The notes under the pieces were generated by a model. The model was not told the origin of the DNA. It searched no databases and worked only from the letters and a program-made list of their open reading frames with translations. DNA of 54,014 nt from assembly GCF_009600885.1 (NCBI RefSeq), contig NZ_VCLA01000082.1:1-54014 (forward strand), read 5' to 3'. Origin of the DNA: Streptomyces jumonjinensis. Its GTDB lineage: Bacteria > Actinomycetota > Actinomycetes > Streptomycetales > Streptomycetaceae. Position 1 is the stretch's first letter; each line of letters starts with the position of its first letter. Positions 10,101-17,744 of this stretch are shown here, piece after piece. The position numbers and the translations under genes are program-made.

Positions 10101-10319
10101 ACCGAGTTCCTGCGCCTTCCCTATCCGCAACTCCCCTTGGAGGTCCAGACCGAGGTCTGGCCGCTGGCCGACGGGGGACTGCGCCTGGTGGTCAACTACC
10201 GCCCCGACGCCGTCTCGCACACCGTGGCCCAGGAACTGCTCAAGGGGTTCGCCGACGCTCTCCGTACTTTCGACACCTTCGACACCTTCGACGCCCTTCG
10301 ATCAGGAAGCCGGTCATGA
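7164..10319 (+). CDS. NRPS, A-PCP-C
   Basis: A 1051-aa NRPS starting directly with an adenylation domain: A3 FTSGTTGRPKG at 162-172, GYGPVEST, YRTGDL, RADRQVKIRGHR, and Lys489 in the A10 motif NGK. The PCP carries its phosphopantetheine Ser564 in LGGAS, and the condensation domain has HHIAFDG at 750-756. Tentative specificity residues are D,A,L,L,M,G,G,V,F,K, pointing to a small or branched aliphatic residue with low confidence. Lacking an upstream C domain, it may act as a starter module whose terminal C domain joins its aminoacyl group to an acceptor on another protein. The ATG at 7164 is chosen over GTG 7098. The C-terminus has a small FDTFDTFD repeat. It overlaps the following P450 by 4 nt. 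Confidence 0.93.
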   Translation: MRTTRARSEGTETLHGTVRRHAVTRPDAVALIHGERTVGYGELDRTADAWAHSLARHGVRPGALVPVLLPRGAELVTAILAILKLGAAYALLDPVWPDRRIQEVTGELAARILVGDPDAHGRTALPLWSVAAAPTGPTAPTGPVPGFRPADVAGTDAACVFFTSGTTGRPKGVLTPHAATARLTRPGTFARFAADTVIPLAAALPWDAFSLELWSALLSGGTSVVVDEPYLSAQALRDSVAAHAVDTVWLTSSLFNMIVDEDPDAFRGLRQVMTGGERLSVPHVRGFLRRHPDIALINGYGPVESTVFATAHRVTEADCDRPGGIPIGRPVPGTAVHLIDGEICVAGEGLALRYLNDPAQTAERFPEREIDGVTVRVYRTGDLGHADDDGLLHYRGRADRQVKIRGHRVEPAEVEAQIERLLPAVRRCRVVARRTPAGAVDGLLAFCVPVAPGDPLADAATLLRTELVHYQRPDAVVAVPAFPVTANGKLDENALLALTPRAQAPTPASIGSPAAGSTPAGSAPAATPADETAHLALVRRVFAAVLGRDGVPPDLSFVDLGGASLAAGRVCARLASELGRPVPLSRLYEHPTARTLAAWLSRSQPTPAAESGAPSPAAPSAGVPLTPMQRVYLTRHLLFPDDRSAHCAVLWSIDGDLDLDALDSAIADVHQRHQVLRASYVPAPGPTALGDASPAPVLEVLPAARDAEAAADVLRDILMEPLDITEGDVWRTVLVPLESGRSAVLGCVVHHIAFDGWSESVLAADLATAYNERRRTGRAPDRPAAPTAAETHRSRTARLALADLDRQRAWLADELTGVPELDWPGAPARMDPGPPGRRETLLDSGVTARLDAAAAHAGTTRFTLLLARYGRLLADLTGCRDFAVGTPVAQRHDSALETAVGCHIDMACVRLRGAALADGPGAAAATGRIVERVFAAQDIAFDEMVRLAKAPRTSRPPLFQTLFVLQDNAEPTLALDGLRTEFLRLPYPQLPLEVQTEVWPLADGGLRLVVNYRPDAVSHTVAQELLKGFADALRTFDTFDTFDALRSGSRS

Positions 10320-11509
10320 CCATCGCCGCCCTTGAGACGAGCGCCCTCGTCGATCCCCGGTTCCACGCGACCGACGGCCCTCACGCCATCTGGCGACGGC
10401 TGCGCGAGGACGATCCCGTGCACTGGCACGAGCCCGGTCAGTACCCGGGCTTCTGGTCGCTGACCAGATACGACGACGTCCGCGCCGTGTCCATGGACGC
10501 CGGGACCTTCAGCTCGGCCCGGGGCATCCTGCTCCGCCCCTCCGCCCAGGGCGAGGACATCGGCGGCGGCAGGACCCTGGCCCTCACCGACCCGCCCCGC
10601 CACAAGGCGCTGCGCGCGCTCGTGTCCGACTGGTTCACCACCCGCTCGGTGCGCGACCTGGAGGAGTTCATGCGCGGTGCGGTACGCGACGTCGTCGCCC
10701 GCGCCCTGGAACGTCGCGAGTGCGACTTCGTCACGGACATCGCGGCACGCCTTCCGCTCTATGTGATCTGCCGGCTCATGGGGGTGCCCCCGGCCGAGCA
10801 GGAGCTGCTCTTCTCCCTCACCAGACAGGCGTTCGCCGCTGGAGCCCCCGAGGCCCGCAGCGCCGCGCACCAGCAGATCATGCAGTACTTCATCGAGCTC
10901 ATGTACCGCAGGATGGACGAGCCCGCCGACGACTTGGTCAGCGCTCTGGTGTCGGGCACCGTCGACGGCGAGCTGCTGACCGAGGAGGAGATTCTGCTCA
11001 ACTGCGACAATCTTCTCGTCGGCGGTACGGAGAACGTACGGCTCGCGGTGTCGAGCGGGATGAGCGCCTTCCTCGACCACCCCGGCGCGTGGGAGGCGGT
11101 GCGCGCCGACCGGGAGCTGCTGCCGGGCGCGGTCGAGGAGGTGCTGCGCTGGACGTCGAGCGCGACCCATCTCCTGCGGACGGCCACCCGGTCCGTGGTC
11201 CTCCGCGGCCGTGAGATCCGGGAGGGCGACCGCGTCGTCCTGTGGATCCCGTCCGCCAACCGCGATGAGCGCGTCTTCGACCAGCCCGACCGCTTCGACG
11301 TCGCCCGCCGCCCCAATCGCCATCTCGCCCTGGGCATCGGCGAACACTTCTGCCTGGGCGGCATGCTGGCCCGGGTGGAGATGCGGCTGATGTTCGACGA
11401 ACTCCTGGACTCGGTGCGGCGCGTCGAACGGACCGGTCCGCCGGTGCCGGTCGAGTCCATCGTGGTGAGCGGTGTGGAGCGGCTGCCGGTCCGGCTGGTG
11501 GCCGTGTGA
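10316..11509 (+). CDS. Cytochrome P450, NRPS-coupled
   Basis: A 397-aa bacterial class I-type P450. Heme ligand Cys346 sits in LGIGEHFCLGG, and the ExxR pair is E275/R278 in VEEVLRW. The I-helix reads LVGGTENVR (236-242), with Asn at the place of the usual oxygen-activating Thr. The ATG overlaps the NRPS stop (ATGA), so it is translationally coupled and very likely acts on the NRPS product or a carrier-bound intermediate. No ferredoxin is adjacent; one is encoded about 17.5 kb away but belongs to another cassette. The Asn substitution is seen in the sequence; its effect is unknown. Confidence 0.93.
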   Translation: MTIAALETSALVDPRFHATDGPHAIWRRLREDDPVHWHEPGQYPGFWSLTRYDDVRAVSMDAGTFSSARGILLRPSAQGEDIGGGRTLALTDPPRHKALRALVSDWFTTRSVRDLEEFMRGAVRDVVARALERRECDFVTDIAARLPLYVICRLMGVPPAEQELLFSLTRQAFAAGAPEARSAAHQQIMQYFIELMYRRMDEPADDLVSALVSGTVDGELLTEEEILLNCDNLLVGGTENVRLAVSSGMSAFLDHPGAWEAVRADRELLPGAVEEVLRWTSSATHLLRTATRSVVLRGREIREGDRVVLWIPSANRDERVFDQPDRFDVARRPNRHLALGIGEHFCLGGMLARVEMRLMFDELLDSVRRVERTGPPVPVESIVVSGVERLPVRLVAV

Positions 11510-11708
11510 CGGCGTACGACTCGGGGTGAACTATCCCGCTATGCCCCGCTATGTGCCCGCTCTGTCTCCGCAGCGTACCGGCGATCGACCGGCCCGGCCC
11601 GGCCCGCGTCCACAGCGTCCCGCGCCGGTGCGGCGGCCGGACGGCGGGTCGGGCCGCTTGGCCGAGCCGCCCCCCCGCCGGGCCGCCCCCCGCCGGGTCG
11701 GCTACCGC

Positions 11709-13145
11709 TCAGGAGCCGTTCTTCTTGGTGCTGCGCACCCGGCGGCGGATCGCCGGACCCAGCCGTACGAGAACGCGCTTCTCGACGCCCGACACCCGCT
11801 TCTCCGTGGCGGTGAACTGCTTCTGCAGCGCATCCAACTGCTTCTCCAGCTCCTTGGTCTTCTTGGCGAGCGCGGCGATACGGCTCTCGGCCTCGGTCTG
11901 GTTCTCCGCGACCATCTCCCGCAGCCGGCTGACGCGATAGCGCACGGCCTCGCCGTCGGTGGGGTCCCATCGCCTGATCGAGGGCGGCAGATCGAGGGCG
12001 GCCAGCCGGGCTTCGTACCCGGCTCCGCCGTCGCCGTGCTCGAAGGTGTTGTCCAGGCCGTTCCTGCTGAGGAAGGCCATCATGCGCCCGAAGCGCTCCT
12101 TGTGGCCGTTGACCATGCCGCTGAAATCGGCCTGCTCGAACAACTCCTGGGGGTGTATGTCCCCGGGCGTCTCGCTGAGCGCGCGGTACGGCAGCTCGAA
12201 GTAGCGGCAGAGCTCCAGCGTGCGGGAGTCATGGGTCAGCACGACGGCGGGGATTCCCGCGAGCAGCGCCGCGATGTTGCCGTGGATCCGGGTGCCGTAG
12301 GAGAAATCGTGCCCGGAGAGTTCATCGAGCCAGGTCTTGGGGTCGATCGGGACCCTGACCTTGTCCTCCTGGAACAGCGGGTGCGTCAGCTGCCGGGGGA
12401 AGGGGGAGTGATGGCCCGCGGCCTCGGAGGTGTCACCCCAGAAAAGGAGTTCCGCGTCGACGAGGTTCTGCGCGTAGTACGACAGGCGCGGGAAACGCTC
12501 ATGGGCGTTGCGGATGAGGTCGGGCACATTGCCGATCTTCACCGCGCCGGGCGAGAGGTTGATGGCGATACGCGAGTTCTCGTCCAGCACTCCCGGATCG
12601 CGGGGGGCCGGGAAGGTGTCGCCGTGCAGGAACATCGACGGGCAGCCGATGATGTCGACCTCGTGGAAACCCAGGCTGTGGAGGTAGGAGGCGGTCAGCT
12701 CGCCCCGTACTCCGATCGAGGCCGACTTGTTCAGCACGGCGCGGACGAAGCGCTGGACGGATTCGTTGATGGGGCGCAGCCGGTCGGTTCCGTAGTCGGT
12801 GCCGACCTGTGCGCCGACGCCCACGACCACCACCGGGATGGTGAGCCGCTCGATGAGCGAGGTCAGCCGGTCCAGCGAGGCGCGGAACGACGGGCGGAAG
12901 GCATTGGCGAGAGGAACGACGAAGACATCGTGCTCCTCGTTGATCTGCCGTATTCGCTCTTCCGTGAGAACCGTGCTGATTCCATTGGACGTGACTTCGG
13001 TGTTCTCCGTCAGCAGCAGCTTATGGGCGGCGTCGCTGAAAAGGAGATTACCGGCGTTCGTCCCCATCAGATCCTGCTGGAGATACTCCTCGCGCGTTGC
13101 GGCATGGAACGGGCTCTTACCCGAGCGTATGAGAATTCGCTTCAT
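11709..13145 (-). CDS. Polysaccharide pyruvyl transferase-family protein with coiled-coil C-terminus
   Basis: A 478-aa protein. Residues about 1-340 match the polysaccharide pyruvyl transferase fold (CsaB/WcaK-like), with VVVGVGAQVG, a segment on lost or duplicate chains (ASIGVRGELTASYL), IIGCPSMFL and the conserved DFSYGTRIHGNIAALLAG near residue 280-300. The family adds pyruvate ketals to surface glycans; activity here is inferred. Residues about 400-455 form a heptad-rich coiled coil, followed by a strongly basic tail (RRRVRSTKKN). It converges with the P450; the 199-bp gap holds no clear terminator. No glycosyltransferases lie nearby, so its glycan target is unknown. Confidence 0.8.
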   Translation of the reverse strand: MKRILIRSGKSPFHAATREEYLQQDLMGTNAGNLLFSDAAHKLLLTENTEVTSNGISTVLTEERIRQINEEHDVFVVPLANAFRPSFRASLDRLTSLIERLTIPVVVVGVGAQVGTDYGTDRLRPINESVQRFVRAVLNKSASIGVRGELTASYLHSLGFHEVDIIGCPSMFLHGDTFPAPRDPGVLDENSRIAINLSPGAVKIGNVPDLIRNAHERFPRLSYYAQNLVDAELLFWGDTSEAAGHHSPFPRQLTHPLFQEDKVRVPIDPKTWLDELSGHDFSYGTRIHGNIAALLAGIPAVVLTHDSRTLELCRYFELPYRALSETPGDIHPQELFEQADFSGMVNGHKERFGRMMAFLSRNGLDNTFEHGDGGAGYEARLAALDLPPSIRRWDPTDGEAVRYRVSRLREMVAENQTEAESRIAALAKKTKELEKQLDALQKQFTATEKRVSGVEKRVLVRLGPAIRRRVRSTKKNGS

Positions 13146-13401
13146 ATTCTTCGTCTCAGAGTGCGTTGCTCATGGCCGGAGCCGACGAGCGGGAGCGGCG
13201 GTCGATGACGAGAGTCCGGTGTGGAGGCGACTCTCGGCCCAGAGTCAAGCGCTGGCATGCTAAAGGTATGATCGTAGTCAATTACGGCGTGAAGCTTACA
13301 CGTCACCCCTGTGCAGACCCTTCCGTGCGGTGAGAGCCGCCCGTTCCGGACGGGCGGGTCCGGTCGAGCCCGACCCGCCCGGAGCGCCCCCGTCCGGTCG
13401 G

Positions 13402-14058
13402 CTATCCGGTCTGGATGCGGTCGAAGCTGCTGTCCGGGTGTTCGCCGAGATACTCGACCCATGCCTTCTTCGCGCACGGGTAGCGCTTGGCGGCCTCGGT
13501 GAGGCTCATGAAATCCGCGAGGTTGGTCTCGAAACGCGCCTGGAGCGTGCTGTCGGCCAGCCGGCCCTCCGGCGTGAACGCGGTATGGGCCTGGGCCAGA
13601 GAGAACATATCGGGATAGACCCGGGCGCCGAGATGTTCGAGCGGGATCCTCAGCGCCCAGAGCCCCCGGTTGCCCCCGGTCATGGAGGGGGAGGCGGACA
13701 TGAGCAGTCCGTGCAGCGCGTTGAAGGGCTGCGGCCGGAAGCGGGACGTCCAGTCGATGAGGTTCTTCACGACACCGGGGACCGAGGCGTTGTACTCGGG
13801 CGAGGCGATCACCAGGGCGTCGACCTCGTCGAGCCGATCCTTGAACCTCCGCGCCCCGGCCGGGACGCCCTCGGCCGCCTCCAGATCGCCGTCGTAGTCC
13901 GGGACCTCGAAGTCCTTGACGGTGGCCAGCGTCGCGGTGCCGCCGTTGGCGAAGACGGTCTCGGCGGCCAGGGCGGCCAAGGAGGTGTTGAGCGCGTCGG
14001 CGCGCCGGGAGGCGGACAGGACGAGAAACCTCAGGGGTCCCTGTTCTCGTGTACTCAC
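13402..14058 (-). CDS. NADPH-dependent FMN reductase family protein
   Basis: A 218-aa flavodoxin-like reductase. The FMN phosphate loop is near the N-terminus (LVLSASRRADALN), and the family motif SPEYNASVPGVVKNLIDW follows a beta strand. Relatives reduce FMN, quinones, chromate or azo compounds with NAD(P)H. The GTG at 14058 is chosen because AGAGGT lies just upstream and the family N-terminus starts about ten residues in; a longer in-frame ORF reaches 14256 but is low complexity. It stands alone, divergent from the DUF4037 gene. Two 17-bp direct repeats sit immediately upstream and may be an operator. Confidence 0.85.
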   Translation of the reverse strand: MSTREQGPLRFLVLSASRRADALNTSLAALAAETVFANGGTATLATVKDFEVPDYDGDLEAAEGVPAGARRFKDRLDEVDALVIASPEYNASVPGVVKNLIDWTSRFRPQPFNALHGLLMSASPSMTGGNRGLWALRIPLEHLGARVYPDMFSLAQAHTAFTPEGRLADSTLQARFETNLADFMSLTEAAKRYPCAKKAWVEYLGEHPDSSFDRIQTG

Positions 14059-14077
14059 GGTCGTACCTCTGTTCTGC

Positions 14078-14112
14078 TGCGACGGAATGATCGGGTGCGA
14101 CGGAATGATCGG
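14078..14112. repeat. Two 17-bp direct repeats upstream of the FMN reductase
   Basis: TGCGACGGAATGATCGG occurs at 14078-14094 and again at 14096-14112, an 18-bp period, starting 20 bp from the reductase GTG. Placement in the probable 5' leader or core promoter suggests binding of a regulator or a recent slippage duplication. Confidence 0.7.
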
Positions 14113-14324
14113 ACCGTGGCCCGGACAGACGCTCCGGCCCCCCCGGGGATCATGGCCGCGAGCACGGCGCTCAGCCCGCCGACACGCGGAGCCGCCCGTC
14201 GACCCGCGCGGCGCCCTCCGCGCAGGGCCGGTGCGCGAGGCCGGTGCGCGCCACACGACTCCGGCCGCGCCGCGTCACCCGAAAATCGCTGGCCCCCGGA
14301 GCGCTCGCTCAGCAGAGTGATCGC

Positions 14325-15455
14325 ATGACGAAGCCCGGTCCCGCCTTCCTTCCCGGACTCACGCTGTCACGGATCCTCTACGAGGAGGCGGTACGGCCGA
14401 TCCTCGACGGGGCGTACCCGGGACTGCGGTACGCCGCCGCGCGGGTCGGTCCGGGCTCCGAGGTGCTCGGCTTCGACACGGAGCGGTCGGCGGATCACGA
14501 GTGGGGGCCGCGACTGGATCTGTTCCTCGCGCCGGACGACGTCGCCGCGCACGGAGCCGATCTGCGCCGGCTGCTGTCGGACCGGCTGCCGAAGCAGGTG
14601 CGCGGCTGGCCCACGCACTTCCGGCACCACGACCCCGCGGACCCGGTCGGGTATATGGAGCTGACGGACGGCCCGGTCGACCACCGGATCTCGGTGGACC
14701 ATGTCGGCGGCTGGCTGAGCGCCCGGCCCGGCCTCGCTCCCCTCGTACCCGAGTCGGCCGAAGTGACGGTCGCCGACTGGCTGGCGATGCCCCAGCAGAC
14801 CCTCGCCGAGGTCACCGGCGGCGCGGTCTTCCACGACGGGCCCGGCACGCTCACCGCGGCACGCCGGCGGCTCGCGTGGTACCCCGACCAGCTCTGGCGC
14901 CATCTGCTGGCCTGCCAGTGGCAGCGGATCTCCCAGGAGGAGGCGTTCGCGGGCCGGTGCGCGGAGGTCGGCGACGACCTCGGATCCGCGGTCGTCACCG
15001 GGCGGCTGGTACGCGATCTGATGCGGATCTGCCTGCTCCTCGGCCGGCGGTACGCCCCGTACGGCAAATGGCTCGGCAGCGCCTTCGGCCGGCTGGCGGT
15101 GGCCGAGCGGCTGACGCCGTCGCTGCGGGGCGCGCTGGCGGCGGAGGCGTACCCGGAACGGGAACGCCATCTGTGCGACGCCTACGAGACCGTGGCCGCC
15201 CTGCAGAACGGGACGGGGCTCGCCGAACCGGTGGACCCCACGCGCCGGCGGTACCACAGCCGGCCGTACCAGGTGCTGCGCGCCGACCGGTTCGTCCAGG
15301 CGCTGCGAGAGACGATCACCGACCCGGAGGTGAGGGCCCTGCCGCTCTCCGGGAGCGTGGACCAGTGGGCCGACAACACGGACTTCCTCGGGCGGCGAGG
15401 GCCCCGGCGTGCCGCGGTCGACGCCCTTGTCGGGCCGAGTCAAGGCAAACTCTGA
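14325..15455 (+). CDS. DUF4037 domain protein, nucleotidyltransferase-like
   Basis: A 376-aa protein that I recognise as the DUF4037 family. The N-terminal segment contains GSEVLGFDTERSADHEWG followed by PRLDLFL, resembling the metal-binding core of polymerase-beta-type nucleotidyltransferases. The C-terminal about 200 residues are helical (LAWYPDQLWRHLLACQWQRI). Substrate is unknown. The ATG at 14325 is chosen at the beginning of the family-like sequence; no strong SD is visible, so the start is moderately certain. It is monocistronic, and the methionine synthase-like gene downstream has its own promoter. Confidence 0.75.
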   Translation: MTKPGPAFLPGLTLSRILYEEAVRPILDGAYPGLRYAAARVGPGSEVLGFDTERSADHEWGPRLDLFLAPDDVAAHGADLRRLLSDRLPKQVRGWPTHFRHHDPADPVGYMELTDGPVDHRISVDHVGGWLSARPGLAPLVPESAEVTVADWLAMPQQTLAEVTGGAVFHDGPGTLTAARRRLAWYPDQLWRHLLACQWQRISQEEAFAGRCAEVGDDLGSAVVTGRLVRDLMRICLLLGRRYAPYGKWLGSAFGRLAVAERLTPSLRGALAAEAYPERERHLCDAYETVAALQNGTGLAEPVDPTRRRYHSRPYQVLRADRFVQALRETITDPEVRALPLSGSVDQWADNTDFLGRRGPRRAAVDALVGPSQGKL

Positions 15456-15638
15456 ATTGATCAACCGATCGAGTGAATTCCTCGCTCTCTCCACCGCCGG
15501 GATCCGTCCCCGGTCCAACGGGCCGGATCGTGTCCCTCGCCCGGTCGCCCGGCGGTGACCTGCGGCGATCCTGGTTCTGCCGCCGCCCCGGCCGTATCGC
15601 CCGGCAGATCCGGACCGACGGGCACTCCTGTCACAGCC

Positions 15639-15668
15639 TTGCCGTTGGGGAGAGCCGTTTTCTATCGT
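15639..15668 (+). promoter_or_regulatory. Candidate promoter, leaderless methionine synthase-like mRNA
   Basis: TTGCCG (15639-15644), an 18-bp spacer and TATCGT (15663-15668). The ATG follows six bases after the -10 box with no Shine-Dalgarno in between, so transcription would begin at or next to the start codon. Confidence 0.5.
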
Positions 15669-15674
15669 CCGGCC

Positions 15675-16739
15675 ATGACCATCCCCACCGAACCCATAGG
15701 CAGCATCCCCCGGCCTCCCGCGCTGCAAGCCGCCCTCGCCGAACACGCCCAGGGCCGGTTGAGCGACGCCGATCTGACCAGGCTTCAGGAGGAGGCCACG
15801 GCGGAGACACTGGCCCGGCTGGCCGAACTGGGCAGCCCTCTGGTGGTGGACGGAGAGCAGGCCAAGCCCAGCTTCGTCACCTATCCCCTCTCCGGTCTCG
15901 GCGCCCTCGACCCGCACGGCGCCGTCATCCCCTTCGAAGACGGCCACACCCGGCAGCTGCCGTGTCTGACCGGAGGCCCCTTCCGCTATCAGGTCAACGC
16001 CGCCGAATATCTGCGCACCGCCCGGCGCCACACCGACCGCCCCATCAAGCAGGCGGTCATCGCGCCCTCCGCGCTCAGCCTGCTCTACCCCGCCGAACCC
16101 ATCGACGGCTATCCTCGCGAGACCTTTCTGAGCGACCTCGCCCATGAGGCCGAGGCCGATATCCGGGGCTGTCTGGACGCGGGCGCGGACCGGGTCCAAC
16201 TGGACTTCACCGAAGGCAGGCTCTCGCTCAAGCTGGACCCGAGCGGCGCTCTGCTCGACGATTTCATCGCCCTCAACAATGAAGTGCTCGGCCGGTTCTC
16301 GGAGACGGAGCGAGCCCGCCTCGGCGTGCACACCTGTCCGGGCGGGGACCAGGACTCCACCCACAGTCTGGACGTCGACTACGCCGGTCTGCTGCCCAAG
16401 CTCTTCCAGCTGAAGGCCGGCAACTTCTATATCCAGCTCGCCGGCGAGGCGGAGCCCGAGCGGGTGCTCCGTATCATCGCCGATCAGCTGCGGCCGGGCA
16501 TCCGGGTGTTCATCGGAGTGACCGATCCGATCGACCCCGCCGTGGAGACCCCGGAACAGGTACGCGACCGGGTGCTGCTGGCGGCCCGTCATATCCCGGT
16601 GGAGCAGCTCGGCACCTGCGACGACTGCGGGTTCTCGCCGTTCGCCGACGACACCTCCACCTCACGCGAGCTCGCCTTCGCCAAGATCGACGCCCGCCTC
16701 CGGGGAACCGCTCTGGCCGCCGAGGCGCTCGGACTCTGA
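15675..16739 (+). CDS. Cobalamin-independent methionine synthase II-family protein (short form)
   Basis: A 354-aa protein, equivalent to the catalytic C-terminal barrel of MetE, which is roughly twice this length. Likely zinc ligands are His219 and Cys221 in GVHTCPGGDQ and a Cys in CDDCGFSPF (315-320), matching the HxC...C pattern of MetE; a Glu near 258 may be another. Family members transfer a methyl group to homocysteine or another thiol; without the N-terminal barrel the methyl donor may differ from folate. No cobalamin-riboswitch-like element was found upstream. It converges with the transketolase operon, separated by a bidirectional hairpin. Confidence 0.82.
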   Translation: MTIPTEPIGSIPRPPALQAALAEHAQGRLSDADLTRLQEEATAETLARLAELGSPLVVDGEQAKPSFVTYPLSGLGALDPHGAVIPFEDGHTRQLPCLTGGPFRYQVNAAEYLRTARRHTDRPIKQAVIAPSALSLLYPAEPIDGYPRETFLSDLAHEAEADIRGCLDAGADRVQLDFTEGRLSLKLDPSGALLDDFIALNNEVLGRFSETERARLGVHTCPGGDQDSTHSLDVDYAGLLPKLFQLKAGNFYIQLAGEAEPERVLRIIADQLRPGIRVFIGVTDPIDPAVETPEQVRDRVLLAARHIPVEQLGTCDDCGFSPFADDTSTSRELAFAKIDARLRGTALAAEALGL

Positions 16740-16753
16740 CCCCCGCCCGCCGT

Positions 16754-16781
16754 TCCCCCTGCCACCCGGTCCGCAGGGGGA
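16754..16781. terminator. Hairpin between convergent genes
   Basis: A perfect 9-bp stem TCCCCCTGC / GCAGGGGGA (16754-16762 and 16773-16781) with a 10-nt loop, in the 73-bp gap between the methionine synthase-like gene and the transketolase C-subunit gene. There is no U-tract, as is usual in Streptomyces. It could serve both directions. Confidence 0.6.
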
Positions 16782-16812
16782 CACGGCGATGGTCACTTCA
16801 CCCCGGGTCGGC

Positions 16813-17709
16813 TCAGACGGGCGCGGGGAGCCAGGCGGTGATGCGGTCCCGCAGTGAACGGGGGTCCAGGCCGTGTGCGGCGATGTGCTCGTGCTGCTCG
16901 CCGTAGTTGCGGAGCTCCTCGCGCGCCACGCCCAGTCCCAGGATCCGGTGCGGGACATCGTGCAGTGCCTCGCTCACGAAGGGGGCCGAGGTGTTCGCGA
17001 GATACGGCTCCACCAGGACGACATCGGCCGCTGCCCGGCCGGTGAGGGCGGCACGCAGCGCGGGGGTGTCGAAGGGGCGCACGGTGGCCGCGTACAGCAC
17101 GGTGACGTCCAGGCCCTCGACGGCCTTGAGCGTATCGTCCAGCACCGGTCCGACCGCTATCACCACCGGTCCGGCGCCCTCGCGGACCGTGAGAAAGCGT
17201 CCCGGGCGGATCGGGCGGGCCGCGCCGTTGCTCTGGGCCGAGAGCCGGAGGTAGACCAGGTCGTCGCCCGCCATCGCGTCGCGCAGCAGCGGTTCGACCT
17301 CGTCGGGGTGGCCGGGGATATGGACCGTCCAGCCCGGCAGTGTGTCCAGCAGCGCCACATCGCCGGGGGCCATATGCGTACGGCCGCCGGCCGGCCAGTC
17401 GTAGGACGCGTTCGCGCTGACCAGGACCGCTCCCACGGCCTGATGGCCCAGGTCGAGCTTCACCTGCTCGAAGGGCCGCTCGATCAGGAAGCTGGCGAAC
17501 GTGTGGGCGATCGGGCGCAGACCGGCCAGGGCCAGGCCCCCGGTCGCCCCGACCAGCAGCTGCTCCCGGATGCCCACATTGATCACGCGGTCGGGATGGG
17601 CGCGGCTCGCGTCCTGGAATCCGTCGGAGGAGATGTCGGCGAGCACGACGACGGCGCGGGGGTCCTCGTCGAGCAGTGCGGAGGCGGTGGCGATGAAACG
17701 GTCACGCAT
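16813..17709 (-). CDS. Transketolase, C-terminal (pyrimidine-binding) subunit
   Basis: A 298-aa half-transketolase. It has the pyrimidine-binding domain with the catalytic/cofactor Glu in NVGIREQLLVGATGGLAL, followed by the aromatic-rich HTFASFLIERPFEQ and a C-terminal transketolase domain (GPVLDDTLKAVEG, VVLVEPY). With the N-subunit encoded 35 nt upstream it should form a split ThDP-dependent transketolase that moves two-carbon ketol units between sugar phosphates. The ATG at 17709 is preceded by GGAG. Split enzymes occur in secondary metabolism and in unusual sugar pathways as well as the pentose phosphate pathway; the substrate is not evident here. Confidence 0.88.
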   Translation of the reverse strand: MRDRFIATASALLDEDPRAVVVLADISSDGFQDASRAHPDRVINVGIREQLLVGATGGLALAGLRPIAHTFASFLIERPFEQVKLDLGHQAVGAVLVSANASYDWPAGGRTHMAPGDVALLDTLPGWTVHIPGHPDEVEPLLRDAMAGDDLVYLRLSAQSNGAARPIRPGRFLTVREGAGPVVIAVGPVLDDTLKAVEGLDVTVLYAATVRPFDTPALRAALTGRAAADVVLVEPYLANTSAPFVSEALHDVPHRILGLGVAREELRNYGEQHEHIAAHGLDPRSLRDRITAWLPAPV

Positions 17710-17744
17710 GGCGGTGGCTCCTGGGCGGTTCGGTGCTGGACGGG

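Noticed and set aside
11510..11708. Terminator between the convergent P450 and pyruvyl transferase-like genes
   Set aside because: GC-rich partial repeats are present but no clean stem could be drawn.
13146..13401. Short antisense and sense ORFs and a TTGACT element upstream of the pyruvyl transferase-like gene
   Set aside because: ORFs are low complexity, and the best -10 partner is only 13 bp from the -35-like element, so no promoter is called.
15456..15674. Possible cobalamin riboswitch upstream of the methionine synthase-like gene
   Set aside because: No B12-box-like element seen, and the adjacent promoter suggests a leaderless transcript with no room for a riboswitch.
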